From assembly GCA_019416065.1 (NCBI GenBank), contig DXYB01000001.1, positions 66,189 to 130,188 of the forward strand: a DNA stretch of 64,000 nucleotides. Direction: 5' to 3'. This DNA is from Acidaminococcus sp. Lineage in GTDB: Bacteria > Bacillota > Negativicutes > Acidaminococcales > Acidaminococcaceae. Shown one piece after another: positions 1 through 7,974 of the stretch. Each line of letters opens with the position of its first letter. Position 1 is the first letter of the stretch. Under the pieces are notes generated by a model. It had not been told where the DNA came from. It did no database searches and saw nothing but the letters and a program-made list of their open reading frames with translations. The position numbers and the translations under genes were made by a program.

Positions 1-2
1 AT

Positions 3-107
3 CCTGTTCATGGTAAAACCAATGTAATAGAAACACGGAAAGCGACCTTTCCCTATGTTAAAACAGCCAAAGGCTGGCGCTTCTCCTATTTTGAATCTCT
101 AGAATAA
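3..107 (+). CDS. C-terminal end of an unrecognised protein (partial)
   Basis: An open frame enters from the left edge and stops at a TAA. It encodes about 34 residues ending in a basic and aromatic stretch (KGWRFSYFESLE). No start is visible and I do not recognise the family. A strong hairpin terminator follows within 50 bases, which supports this being a real gene end. Confidence 0.4.
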   Translation, partial: PVHGKTNVIETRKATFPYVKTAKGWRFSYFESLE

Positions 108-153
108 TTTTCAAAAAGCTTTTCCAAGCAACATAACCAAGCTGCTTGGGGAA

Positions 154-210
154 AGCAAAAGGTCACGTAAGAATGGTTCGTCATTCCTACGTGACCTTTT
201 GCTTTTTATT
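154..210. terminator. Bidirectional intrinsic terminator
   Basis: A perfect 16-bp inverted repeat (154-169 with 188-203) has a further GAATG/CATTC pairing inside it. It is followed on the plus strand by a T-rich run and preceded by A residues. It sits between two convergent genes and can serve both. Confidence 0.85.
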
Positions 211-1555
211 ATCTATTTTTCTTGAAGAATTCCAGGGCAACTTCCGGGAAGGACGCATAACTCAGTACATCTTCCACACTGGCATTAGGATAACCTTTGT
301 CGGCCAGTTCCTGCCGCATTTTATCCATTTGCGGAGGAATCAGGTCAGCCGGACGACAGGTAATCGGTTCCTGGCCTTTTTTCAGCACTTTTTCTTTTAA
401 CTCGTCGCTGATCGGCGCAGGAGTACGACCATATTTCCCTAGTACGATATCTTTGACTTCTTTAGGAATCATCTTATAGCGTCCAAAGATTACGTTCATT
501 GTGGCCTGAGATCCTACAATCTGGCTGGACGGTGTTACCAGGGGCGGATAGCCCAGGTCTTTGCGTACGATGGGCATTTCTTTCAAGAGGGCATCGTATT
601 TATCGCCCACACCCATTTCTGCCAACTGCTTACGCAGGTTGCTGAGCATACCGCCAGGGATCTGGAAGGACAACACCTGGGGATTCACACCACTGGTGTT
701 GGGCAGATTGAAGGTTTTGATCAGATCCTCTTTGACATTTTTAAAGTGATCAGCAATCGGATACAGGGCATTCACATCAATGCCGGTATCCCGTTCTGTT
801 CCCTGCAGCGTATAAACCAAGGATTCTGTGCAGGGATGGCTGGTGCTTTCTGCAAAGGGAGACAATGCTGTATCTACCCGATCAACGCCGGCTTCCACGG
901 CTTTTAGAATCGTCATAGCCCCCATACCGCTGGTGCAGTGGCTATGCACGTTAATAGGAATATTGATTTCTTTCTTCAGAGCCGTAACCAGATTATAGCA
1001 TGCATACGGTGCCAAAAGCCCGCTCATGTCCTTGATGCAGATGGAATCGGCTCCCATTTCCACCAATTCATGAGCCAGACGTACATAGTCACTGTCTTTG
1101 TGGTAAGGACTGATGGTGTATACCAAGGTTCCCTGTGCTTCCGCTCCTGCCTCTTTGGTAGCTTTCATCGCCGTGCGCAAATTCCGGGTATCATTAAAGG
1201 CATCAAAGACACGGATAATATCAATCCCGTTAGCCACAGAACGTTTCACAAATTCTGTAACCACGTCATCAGCATAGTTGCTGTAACCGAGAATATTTTG
1301 GCCACGGAGCAACATTTGCAATTTGGTATTTTTTACATGGCTGCGAATGGTCCGCAGTCTTTCCCAAGGATCTTCATTCAAGAACCGTAGGCAAGTGTCA
1401 AACGTAGCCCCGCCCCATGCTTCCAGAGCATAGAATCCGGCTTTGTCCAAATCTTCCAGCACGGGCAGCATATCACTAGTACGCATCCGTGTCGCGCAAA
1501 GGGACTGATGCCCATCACGCAGTACGGTTTCCACAATTTTAACTGGGTTAGTCAT
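209..1555 (-). CDS. Carboxyltransferase subunit, oxaloacetate decarboxylase alpha / pyruvate carboxylase B type
   Basis: 448 residues with the HMGL-like TIM barrel followed by the conserved carboxylase (PYC_OADA) domain. RDGHQS lies at residues 13-18, the lysine of CIKDMSG is at 175 and the metal-binding NVHSH histidines are at 204 and 206. These are the catalytic and metal sites of the carboxyltransferase that moves CO2 between oxaloacetate (or pyruvate) and biotin. The protein ends without the C-terminal biotinyl domain and its MKM motif, so a separate biotin carrier is needed. An AGGAGG site precedes the ATG. It could work with the decarboxylase beta and gamma genes near 40-41 kb; methylmalonyl-CoA or another keto-acid substrate cannot be excluded. 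Confidence 0.85.
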   Translation of the reverse strand: MTNPVKIVETVLRDGHQSLCATRMRTSDMLPVLEDLDKAGFYALEAWGGATFDTCLRFLNEDPWERLRTIRSHVKNTKLQMLLRGQNILGYSNYADDVVTEFVKRSVANGIDIIRVFDAFNDTRNLRTAMKATKEAGAEAQGTLVYTISPYHKDSDYVRLAHELVEMGADSICIKDMSGLLAPYACYNLVTALKKEINIPINVHSHCTSGMGAMTILKAVEAGVDRVDTALSPFAESTSHPCTESLVYTLQGTERDTGIDVNALYPIADHFKNVKEDLIKTFNLPNTSGVNPQVLSFQIPGGMLSNLRKQLAEMGVGDKYDALLKEMPIVRKDLGYPPLVTPSSQIVGSQATMNVIFGRYKMIPKEVKDIVLGKYGRTPAPISDELKEKVLKKGQEPITCRPADLIPPQMDKMRQELADKGYPNASVEDVLSYASFPEVALEFFKKNR

Positions 1556-1604
1556 TCCTCAACCTCCTAAGTCTCAATGCATTCAAGTTCTATTTATTTC
1601 GTTT

Positions 1605-1613
1605 ATTATACCA
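1605..1613 (-). promoter_or_regulatory. Extended -10 promoter for the carboxyltransferase
   Basis: On the minus strand the sequence reads TGGTATAAT, an extended -10 element, about 50 bases upstream of the start codon. No good -35 hexamer is visible. Confidence 0.5.
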
Positions 1614-1671
1614 TAGTCACAACAGAGCGGGTAATACGGAATCTGTTATTCTTAAAATTAGGAAAAACTTA

Positions 1672-2289
1672 TTACGACACCAAAGGGCCCCGATTATTCC
1701 AATCTTCCACCCAGTAGCCCGATATATCGTTGCAAACCACTTTAACAGAAGCTGTATTATCCAGCCCTAGGCGCCACATGGCATCCAGAGGCATGGATAA
1801 AAGGCGGCACAAAAGCGCACGCAAGATACCACCATGACTGACAGCAAGGACGGTCTGTCCATCTTCCATATGCGTCTCAATGTGACGAAAGGCATCCCAT
1901 ACTCTAGTTTGGGATGCTTCTATTTTTTCGCTCTGTCCAATATCAGCCTGTGTCGGTTTACGAAATAGCAATCGCAAAAGATCCGGATTTTCCTTTTTCA
2001 TTTCTTCATAGGGATGCCCTTCCCAGCGACCAAAGGAAATTTCCCTAAGCCCCGGCAGCACCACAGGGGAAAGATTGCGTTCCTTGGCGAGGGGGGCAGC
2101 AGTCTGGCGGGTGCGCATCAGGTCCGATATATAAATAGCATCCAGTGGCACACCTTTGGCACGTGTTGCCAACTCTTCTGCCTGTTTTTCTCCCTCTTTG
2201 CAAAGAGGAAAATCGCTCCAACCTTGCAAAATCCCGTCTCGGTTGGCTGCGATCTCCCCATGTCGGACCAGATAAATCGTTTTTCTCAT
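1672..2289 (-). CDS. Histidine phosphatase family protein (phosphoglycerate mutase-like)
   Basis: About 205 residues of the histidine phosphatase superfamily. The catalytic RHG motif follows a YLVRHGE start, the second histidine lies in VLAVSHGG, and an R-x-R-Q-T-A segment is conserved. Such proteins dephosphorylate small metabolites such as alpha-ribazole phosphate or phosphoglycerate, but the substrate cannot be read from sequence. I start it at the ATG of MRKTIYLVRHG, which has a GGGAGAG ribosome site. A start 30 bases further upstream would lie inside the efp terminator hairpin. Confidence 0.8.
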   Translation of the reverse strand: MRKTIYLVRHGEIAANRDGILQGWSDFPLCKEGEKQAEELATRAKGVPLDAIYISDLMRTRQTAAPLAKERNLSPVVLPGLREISFGRWEGHPYEEMKKENPDLLRLLFRKPTQADIGQSEKIEASQTRVWDAFRHIETHMEDGQTVLAVSHGGILRALLCRLLSMPLDAMWRLGLDNTASVKVVCNDISGYWVEDWNNRGPLVS

Positions 2290-2307
2290 GTTACTCTCCC
2301 TATATAA

Positions 2308-2343
2308 CAAAAAAGGCACTGCCGCAGCAGCACCCTTTTGTAC
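2308..2343 (-). terminator. Intrinsic terminator after efp
   Basis: On the minus strand an AAAAGG..TGCTGC arm pairs with GGCAGTGCCTTTT, with two G-U pairs and one bulged G, followed by a T run. It lies directly 3' of the efp stop. Confidence 0.6.
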
Positions 2344-2345
2344 AA

Positions 2346-2903
2346 TTATGCTCTCGCGATATAAGCCCCGGTACGGGTATCGATTTGCAGTACATCCCCT
2401 TCGTTGATGAAGAGAGGCACTTTGACTACATACCCGGTATCCAGTTTAGCGTTTTTGCTGCCGCCGGTAGCAGTATCGCCCTTGATCCCCGGTTCGGTTT
2501 CCACAACGGTAAGCGTTACAGTATTGGGCAGTTCCACGCCCAAGATGCGGCCTTTAAAAGAAGTCACCTTGGCATCCATGTTTTCCTTTAGGAAATTGAT
2601 GGCGCTGCCCAGTTGCTCTTTATTCAGTTCAATCTGCTCGTAGGTTTCGTTGTCCATGAACACATACATACCTTCGTTTTCATACAGGTATTGCATATCA
2701 CGGCGTTCTACTACGGCATTTTCCAGTTTTTCTGCAGCATTGAAAGTCCGCTCTACCACAGCCCCAGTGCACAAATTGCGCATTTTGGCACGGACAAAGG
2801 CTGCACCCTTACCAGGTTTTACATGCTGGAATTCGACGACTTGCCACGCATCGCCATCGATTTCAACCGTTACGCCAGTTTTAAAATCGTTCGTAGAAAT
2901 CAT
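2346..2903 (-). CDS. efp: Elongation factor P
   Basis: 185 residues, the usual EF-P length, with the KOW-like N-terminal domain and two OB domains. It binds ribosomes stalled at polyproline and promotes peptide-bond formation. The loop KPGKGAAF places the modifiable lysine at position 32. The ATG of MISTNDFKTG is chosen because a GGAGG lies 8 bases upstream; the five-residue extension has no such site. It follows a Xaa-Pro aminopeptidase gene, the usual Firmicute arrangement. Confidence 0.95.
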   Translation of the reverse strand: MISTNDFKTGVTVEIDGDAWQVVEFQHVKPGKGAAFVRAKMRNLCTGAVVERTFNAAEKLENAVVERRDMQYLYENEGMYVFMDNETYEQIELNKEQLGSAINFLKENMDAKVTSFKGRILGVELPNTVTLTVVETEPGIKGDTATGGSKNAKLDTGYVVKVPLFINEGDVLQIDTRTGAYIARA

Positions 2904-2927
2904 AACTACAACCTCCAAAAAGTAAAT

Positions 2928-3989
2928 TTATTTATAGGGATTTATTTCTAACAAGTCTTTAGGAACTGCGGTCAGCTTTTCACAGCCACTATCAGTTACT
3001 AGAACAGTATCTTCAATCCGCACGCCGCCCTTGCCCGCCAGGTAGATACCTGGTTCATCGGTAACGACAGCCCCCACGGGAAGCGGCTCATCATTGCTGC
3101 GATTTAGGACCGGTTTTTCATGGATGTCCAGGCCAACTCCATGCCCCAGGCCGTGTCCAAAGTTAGGGCCATAGCCTTTTTCTGTAATAAAGTCACGGAC
3201 GGTTTTATCCACGCTAGCCCCTGTTATACCTGGTCTTATTGTCCGTTCTCCCAAAAGATTGGCTTTGAGGACAATCTCATAAATCTCTTTTTGCCAGGGT
3301 GCCGCCTGTCCTATAACCACGGTACGGGTAATATCACTGCAATAGCCGTTATAGGTGGCACCAAAATCAAAGGTCACAAAGTCGCCTTCTGCCACGACTT
3401 TTTCAGAAGCAATACCATGAGGCATTGCACTGCGCACGCCGGAGGCTACAATAGTTTCAAAAGAGGGCTTTGTGCTGCCAAGCTTTCTCATATTGTATTC
3501 CAGTTCTGCCGCCAATTCATTCTCCCGCCGGCCTGCCTTAATATGGGGCAGCAGCTGTAAAAAGGCTTCATCCGAAATTGCAACGGCTTTACGTAAAGAC
3601 CGCAGCTCTTCCGGTGTCTTAACTTGCCGCAAACCTACTAAATCCAAGTTTTTCCAGGATAAGTCAGGAAAGGCCCCGGATAATTTTTGCATCTCTGTAT
3701 AGGAAAAATAATCTCCATCCAGAGCAGGATGTTTTGCTTGCGCCACCTGGACCGCTGCCTGATAAAACCCATGGTGATGCTCCAGGCACTCACACTGGGG
3801 AGCTTGCTGGGCCACTTGCAGGGTATAGCGGCTGTCTGTAATGATCACGGCCCGCTTTGCATCCACATACAAAAGGCTTTCTCCCCCTGTAAACCCGGTA
3901 AAATAGCGGATAGAAGAATCTCCCCGGATAAACATGCCATCGCAGCCTTCTTTAGCCAGCAATGCCCGCAGTTTTTCCAATGGTTCCAT
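2928..3989 (-). CDS. M24 family Xaa-Pro aminopeptidase/dipeptidase
   Basis: 353 residues with a creatinase-like N-terminal domain and a pita-bread M24 catalytic domain. Metal ligands are visible in FDFGATYNGYCSDITRT (two Asp), GHGLGHGVGLDIHE (His), TDEPGIY (Glu) and VRIEDTV (Glu). It removes N-terminal residues before proline or splits X-Pro dipeptides in the cytoplasm. An AAGGAG site precedes the ATG. It lies 24 bases before efp and is probably co-transcribed with it. Confidence 0.88.
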   Translation of the reverse strand: MEPLEKLRALLAKEGCDGMFIRGDSSIRYFTGFTGGESLLYVDAKRAVIITDSRYTLQVAQQAPQCECLEHHHGFYQAAVQVAQAKHPALDGDYFSYTEMQKLSGAFPDLSWKNLDLVGLRQVKTPEELRSLRKAVAISDEAFLQLLPHIKAGRRENELAAELEYNMRKLGSTKPSFETIVASGVRSAMPHGIASEKVVAEGDFVTFDFGATYNGYCSDITRTVVIGQAAPWQKEIYEIVLKANLLGERTIRPGITGASVDKTVRDFITEKGYGPNFGHGLGHGVGLDIHEKPVLNRSNDEPLPVGAVVTDEPGIYLAGKGGVRIEDTVLVTDSGCEKLTAVPKDLLEINPYK

Positions 3990-4073
3990 GATTACGATCT
4001 CCTTATGGCCGGAACATTCTGGCCGACTAATCTATTTTACTCTGAAAGGACCTGTTTATGCAAGGCTTTCCTA

Positions 4074-5309
4074 CTATTTTTCTGAAAAAAGTGGCTTTAT
4101 ACGCCGCACCAGGGAAAATTTCTGCATCCGGGGATCCCCGTCAGCGGTAAAAAGCATTTGGGCGTGAGGAGCTGCTTCAATTGTTTGCCCATCAGCATCC
4201 ATCATATGGGAAAGTGTCCAGGAAAAAATGTCCCCGCCAGGGGTTAAAATTTCAAGGTTCTCCCCTGTTTTCACATGGTTACGCTGCTCCACGGTCACCC
4301 GGTTTGTACTGGAATCATAGGATTGAATGAGACCTACAAAATCGGCTCCAGCAATGTACGAACTGGTTCCATAAACCTGTGCCTCAGATCCAGGTTTTTG
4401 CACAGCAAACCCGGTAGTATAAGGCCTGTGGGACACTTTTTCCAGTTCCTTTCGAAGCGCCTCCGGCGTATGGTAATGCATTGGATCCTGCCAGCACAGG
4501 TCAATGGCTTTTCGGTAAGCACTGACCACGCTGGCCACATAATGGACGCTCTTCATGCGGCCTTCTATTTTCAAACTTTTGACCCCTGCTGCCATGAGTT
4601 GGGGTAGGTAATCCATCAAGCACAAATCCTTGGAATTTAAAATATAGGTTCCCCGCCCATCCTCTGCAATGGGAAACGCCTCTTTCGGATGATTTTTTTC
4701 CATGAGGGAAAATTCCCAGCGGCAGATCTGGGCACAGGCACCCCGATTACTATCCCTACCCGTAAAATAATTGCTTAAAAGACAACGCCCGGAATAGGAA
4801 ATACACATAGCCCCATGCACGAAAACTTCCAGATCCAATTTGGTTTCTTTGGCAATGGCAGCGATCTCCTCTAAAGAAAGTTCTCGTGCCAAAACCACCC
4901 GATCCGCTCCCAACTCTTCCCAGGCTTTTACAGCAGCACTGCTTGTGGTATTAGCCTGTGTGCTGACGTGGAGTTTCATATCAGGAATAATTTTCCTTGC
5001 CAACATCCACACACCTAGATCCGATATGAGCAGGGCATCCGCGCCAGCAGCTGCAAGGTCTTTCAGGTATTGGGGCAGGGTTGGCAAATCGTTATTATGG
5101 GGAAATATATTGACCGTTACATAGACCTTTTTTCCTATAGCATGAGCAAAACTGCAAATCTCCCGGATTTGCTCACAGGAAAAATTAGCTGCAAAGGCCC
5201 TTAGCCCAAAGGTTTTACCCCCTAGGTAAATGGCATCGGCCCCATAATACAGAGCCATTTTGGCTTTATCCATACTCCCTGCTGGAGCCAAAAGTTCCGG
5301 TTTTATCAC
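4074..5309 (-). CDS. U32 family protein, TrhP-like tRNA hydroxylation factor
   Basis: 411 residues. The N-terminal LLAPAGSMDKAKMALYYGADA signature and the cysteine-bearing GAMCISYSGRCLLS...RGACAQICRW region are those of the U32 peptidase family. Members in this gene neighbourhood (after mltG) correspond to TrhP, needed for prephenate-dependent hydroxylation of U34 in tRNA; the proteolytic activity suggested by the family name is doubtful. The gene lies 12 bases after mltG. Confidence 0.85.
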   Translation of the reverse strand: MIKPELLAPAGSMDKAKMALYYGADAIYLGGKTFGLRAFAANFSCEQIREICSFAHAIGKKVYVTVNIFPHNNDLPTLPQYLKDLAAAGADALLISDLGVWMLARKIIPDMKLHVSTQANTTSSAAVKAWEELGADRVVLARELSLEEIAAIAKETKLDLEVFVHGAMCISYSGRCLLSNYFTGRDSNRGACAQICRWEFSLMEKNHPKEAFPIAEDGRGTYILNSKDLCLMDYLPQLMAAGVKSLKIEGRMKSVHYVASVVSAYRKAIDLCWQDPMHYHTPEALRKELEKVSHRPYTTGFAVQKPGSEAQVYGTSSYIAGADFVGLIQSYDSSTNRVTVEQRNHVKTGENLEILTPGGDIFSWTLSHMMDADGQTIEAAPHAQMLFTADGDPRMQKFSLVRRIKPLFSEK

Positions 5310-5321
5310 AAAATTATCTCC

Positions 5322-6347
5322 TTACGGCTGCTCAATTTTTTCTCCAGGGTTCAATTTCTGGATCATGGCCATATGTTCACTGTAGGTTTTGGTAAAGTGG
5401 TGGTATCCGTCTTTATCCGCCACAAAATACAAGTAATCGCTCATGACCGGATGAAGAACCGCTCGGATGGCATCCATACTGGGATTCCCCACAGGACCCG
5501 GTGGCAAGCCTTTATTCAGATACGTATTATACGGAGACTGGATCTTCAGATCCTCAAAGGTGACCTCTTTTTTCTGGGCCCCGAAAAGATACTGAATCGT
5601 AGTATCGGATTGAATGGGCATGCCGATTTCCAGCCGCTTAGTAAATACCCCGGCAATGAGCGGCATTTCTTCCTTATGGGTCGCTTCTCGTTCCACCATA
5701 CTGGCCAGAGTCACCACATCCCGCAACGGACGGGCGCTATGCTGCAAGTCATCCTGCAAAGAAGCTTTTAGTTTGCTGTCAAATTCCCGTACCATCATGG
5801 CAAGGATTTCTTTTTCATCCGTCCCTTCGGGGATAGTATACGTAGCCGGGCAAGCGAAACCTTCTGCCTTATACACTACTGCAGAATCGCTGGTGGTCAT
5901 ATAGGGGTAAGGTGTATAGTTTTTGGCAGCATCCCGGAAAGCTTGTGCGCTTCCCAGCTGTTCTTTCTCTAACTTCAAGGCAATTTCGTTAATGGTGGCC
6001 CCTTCCGGCACAGCAAAGCTGGTGGCATGGACCTGCCCCTTGGAAAGAATATCAATGATTTCCTTGTTGCTCATCCCGGCAGTTAATTCGTACTTGCCTG
6101 CCTGCAGATGGCTGTCCAGCCCATTGATTTTAGCTGCCAGCCGAAAAGATTCAGGGGTTTGGATCAACTTTTTATCATGCAGCAATGTGGCAATCTCCTG
6201 TGTGCTCATGCCCTGTGTGACCGTAAAACGGACCTTTTGCCCGGCAGCCAAACTGGTATGGGGATTAAAATAATTTAGATACCAGTAAGCACCAAACAAA
6301 AGTGCCAGCAAAAAGGCTGCGCAGATCGGTAAAAACTTCTTTTTCAT
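5322..6347 (-). CDS. mltG: Endolytic murein transglycosylase MltG
   Basis: About 341 residues: an N-terminal membrane anchor (FLPICAAFLLALLFGAYW), a LysM-like segment and the YceG/MltG catalytic domain. The catalytic glutamate lies in LASMVEREATHKEEM, and QSDTTIQYLFG and YNTYLNKGLPPGPVGNPS are conserved. It cleaves nascent glycan strands at the inner membrane. The start at MKKKFLPIC avoids overlap with the upstream gene and has an AAGAGAG site; a start 33 bases further upstream is possible. It is part of the ireB-ruvX-DUF1292-mltG run. Confidence 0.9.
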   Translation of the reverse strand: MKKKFLPICAAFLLALLFGAYWYLNYFNPHTSLAAGQKVRFTVTQGMSTQEIATLLHDKKLIQTPESFRLAAKINGLDSHLQAGKYELTAGMSNKEIIDILSKGQVHATSFAVPEGATINEIALKLEKEQLGSAQAFRDAAKNYTPYPYMTTSDSAVVYKAEGFACPATYTIPEGTDEKEILAMMVREFDSKLKASLQDDLQHSARPLRDVVTLASMVEREATHKEEMPLIAGVFTKRLEIGMPIQSDTTIQYLFGAQKKEVTFEDLKIQSPYNTYLNKGLPPGPVGNPSMDAIRAVLHPVMSDYLYFVADKDGYHHFTKTYSEHMAMIQKLNPGEKIEQP

Positions 6348-6360
6348 TCCGTATGCTCTC

Positions 6361-6672
6361 TTACTCTTCGTCCATTTCATCCATCATGGTTTCATAGGCT
6401 CTTCGCACAGCCGAAAATTCCTCGTCGGTGGGGTCCAGATACACCGGTTCACCCTTGTCGTCAAACTCTATGCGGGCAATAATCACCTCATCTTCTGCCG
6501 CTTCCTCATCCTGTACAGCAGTCAAAAGGGCAAAATTCTTCCCATCCATCGGAATGACCATTTCTTCCAGGTAATACGATTCATTGCCGTCCTCGTCGGT
6601 AATAACCACCAGATCTCCCTGGTCCTCCGATTCCAGCATTTTTTCGTCCAGTTTTTCTTCATACGTCGCCAT
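6361..6672 (-). CDS. DUF1292 family protein (YrzB-like)
   Basis: 103 residues, very acidic, with the DUF1292 core (VVITDEDGNESYYLEEMVIPMDGKNFALL). Its function is not established. It sits between ruvX, which it overlaps by 14 bases, and mltG, exactly as in other Firmicutes. This conserved position supports the call more than any motif. Confidence 0.88.
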   Translation of the reverse strand: MATYEEKLDEKMLESEDQGDLVVITDEDGNESYYLEEMVIPMDGKNFALLTAVQDEEAAEDEVIIARIEFDDKGEPVYLDPTDEEFSAVRRAYETMMDEMDEE

Positions 6673-7093
6673 GTAGACACCTCCCCAAGCTGTCCAGATA
6701 ATTTTGCAGGATTACAACAGCGGCCATCATATCAATAATCCCCTTTCTCTTTTTTCGCTGCACATCCGCTGCGACCAGGACTTTTTCCGCGGCCACCGTG
6801 GAAAGCCGTTCATCCCACAAAATAATTTGCATAGAAGGGAACTCCTGTTCCAAAACAGCCTTAAAGGCTTCGCTGGCCTTCGCGCGTTCCCCCACGGTCC
6901 CATTCATATTTTTGGGATATCCCAGGACAAAAGCTTCCACTTCTTCTTGTTGCACCAGCTCCTTAAGCCGCGCCAAATCTTTTTTTTCTCCTTTGCGGTG
7001 GATGGTTTCGACCCCCCGCGCAATAAGCCCCATGGCATCGCTGACAGCAACACCGATGGTTCTTGTTCCTAAATCCAGTCCCATAAACCGCAT
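6659..7093 (-). CDS. ruvX: RuvX/YqgF pre-16S rRNA nuclease
   Basis: 144 residues with an RNase H-like fold. The first acidic residue lies in MGLDLGTRTIGVAVSD, GYPKNMNGTVG is conserved, and the second and third acidic positions lie in WDERLSTVAAE and RKKRKGIIDMMAA. The family was first described as a Holliday-junction resolvase and acts in 5' maturation of 16S rRNA. The ATG overlaps the ireB stop in TGATG, showing translational coupling. Confidence 0.9.
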   Translation of the reverse strand: MRFMGLDLGTRTIGVAVSDAMGLIARGVETIHRKGEKKDLARLKELVQQEEVEAFVLGYPKNMNGTVGERAKASEAFKAVLEQEFPSMQIILWDERLSTVAAEKVLVAADVQRKKRKGIIDMMAAVVILQNYLDSLGRCLHGDV

Positions 7094-7353
7094 CAGGCGT
7101 TAGGCTCCTTTAAATACCGCTGCAAGAGGGCTTCCAGTAGTTCATACCGTTCATAGCGGCGGATTTTCAGTCTAGCATCCTTGTAGCTAGTGATATAGGC
7201 CGGATCCCCGCTCAAAAGGTATCCTGCCAGCTGATCAATGGGATTATAGCCTTTTTCTTTCAGTGCATCCGCAACTTCCCGAATCGTTTCGGCTACGCTT
7301 TTGCTTTCCGGGACCGGTTTGAACATAGTGGTTTCCTGTGAAATATGACTCAT
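7093..7353 (-). CDS. IreB family regulatory phosphoprotein (UPF0297)
   Basis: 86 residues with the family core (REVADALKEKGYNPIDQLAGYLLSGDPAYITSY, ending RIRRYERYELLEALLQRYL). In enterococci IreB is a substrate of the PASTA kinase IreK and limits cephalosporin resistance. The start at MSHISQETTMF has a GGGAGG site; the longer frame would start inside an upstream hairpin. A phosphorylatable SQETTMF segment is present near the N-terminus. Confidence 0.88.
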   Translation of the reverse strand: MSHISQETTMFKPVPESKSVAETIREVADALKEKGYNPIDQLAGYLLSGDPAYITSYKDARLKIRRYERYELLEALLQRYLKEPNA

Positions 7354-7381
7354 GTCTATGACCTCCCTTTTTGCACATAAA

Positions 7382-7409
7382 GGGGTTGCCACGCTACGCG
7401 ACAACCCCC
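7382..7409 (-). terminator. Hairpin between TetR gene and ireB (weak terminator or attenuator)
   Basis: A GGGGTTG...CAACCCC inverted repeat with additional inner pairing lies 11 bases after the regulator stop. The T run after it on the minus strand is short (TTTATG), so it may be a partial terminator. Confidence 0.5.
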
Positions 7410-7419
7410 GCATCCTTCT

Positions 7420-7962
7420 TCAGTAAAAATAGTGTGTGATATTTTTGGGTACCGCTTCTTGAAATAGCACCAACATAACTTCAATGGGAACGTTCATACC
7501 GTCCAAAATCCAGCGCATAGTCATCTCTTCTCCGCCCACCACAAACATTTCTACGGCAAAATCCACATGGGGGCTTCTCAAATCCGCACCTTGTGTCCGC
7601 AGCAGATAATGATAGGCATCTCGTACGAAACGCCGGTTGGTCTCCCGTACCCGCTCCACATCACAGCTAGTATAAAGATTTTGGAGAAATTTCAAATGTT
7701 TAGCATACAACTGAAATTTTTTATACATGGCTTCTGACCAGCAGTGACTGCGCATAATATTCTTGCCATGGAGCGCCAAGATATGCACGTAAACCCAGTG
7801 AGCCAAATCTCGCCGGCTATGAAAATGGGCTGTAAAGTCCTCTTGGGAGACTCCTGCCGCTTTGACGATTTCCTCTTCGGTAATCTTGCGAAGAGGCTTT
7901 TCTTCCATCAGTTTATAAAGGGCTTTACCTAACTGGTCCTTTATTTTTTCCTCTGCGTCCAT
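7420..7962 (-). CDS. TetR family transcriptional regulator
   Basis: 180 residues. The first 55 form a TetR-type helix-turn-helix (RKITEEEIVKAAGVSQEDFTAHFHSRRDLAHWVY). The rest is an all-helical ligand-binding domain with aromatic-rich helices, resembling the C-terminal class found with DhaS-like regulators. The target is unknown. It is inserted between alaS (12 bases) and ireB, where other Firmicutes usually have no gene. It is followed by a hairpin that could insulate ireB. Confidence 0.8.
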   Translation of the reverse strand: MDAEEKIKDQLGKALYKLMEEKPLRKITEEEIVKAAGVSQEDFTAHFHSRRDLAHWVYVHILALHGKNIMRSHCWSEAMYKKFQLYAKHLKFLQNLYTSCDVERVRETNRRFVRDAYHYLLRTQGADLRSPHVDFAVEMFVVGGEEMTMRWILDGMNVPIEVMLVLFQEAVPKNITHYFY

Positions 7963-7974
7963 TGCTTCACCCTC

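Noticed and set aside
2290..2319. Upstream start for the histidine phosphatase gene
   Set aside because: It would lie inside the efp terminator and has no ribosome site; the later ATG has GGGAGAG.
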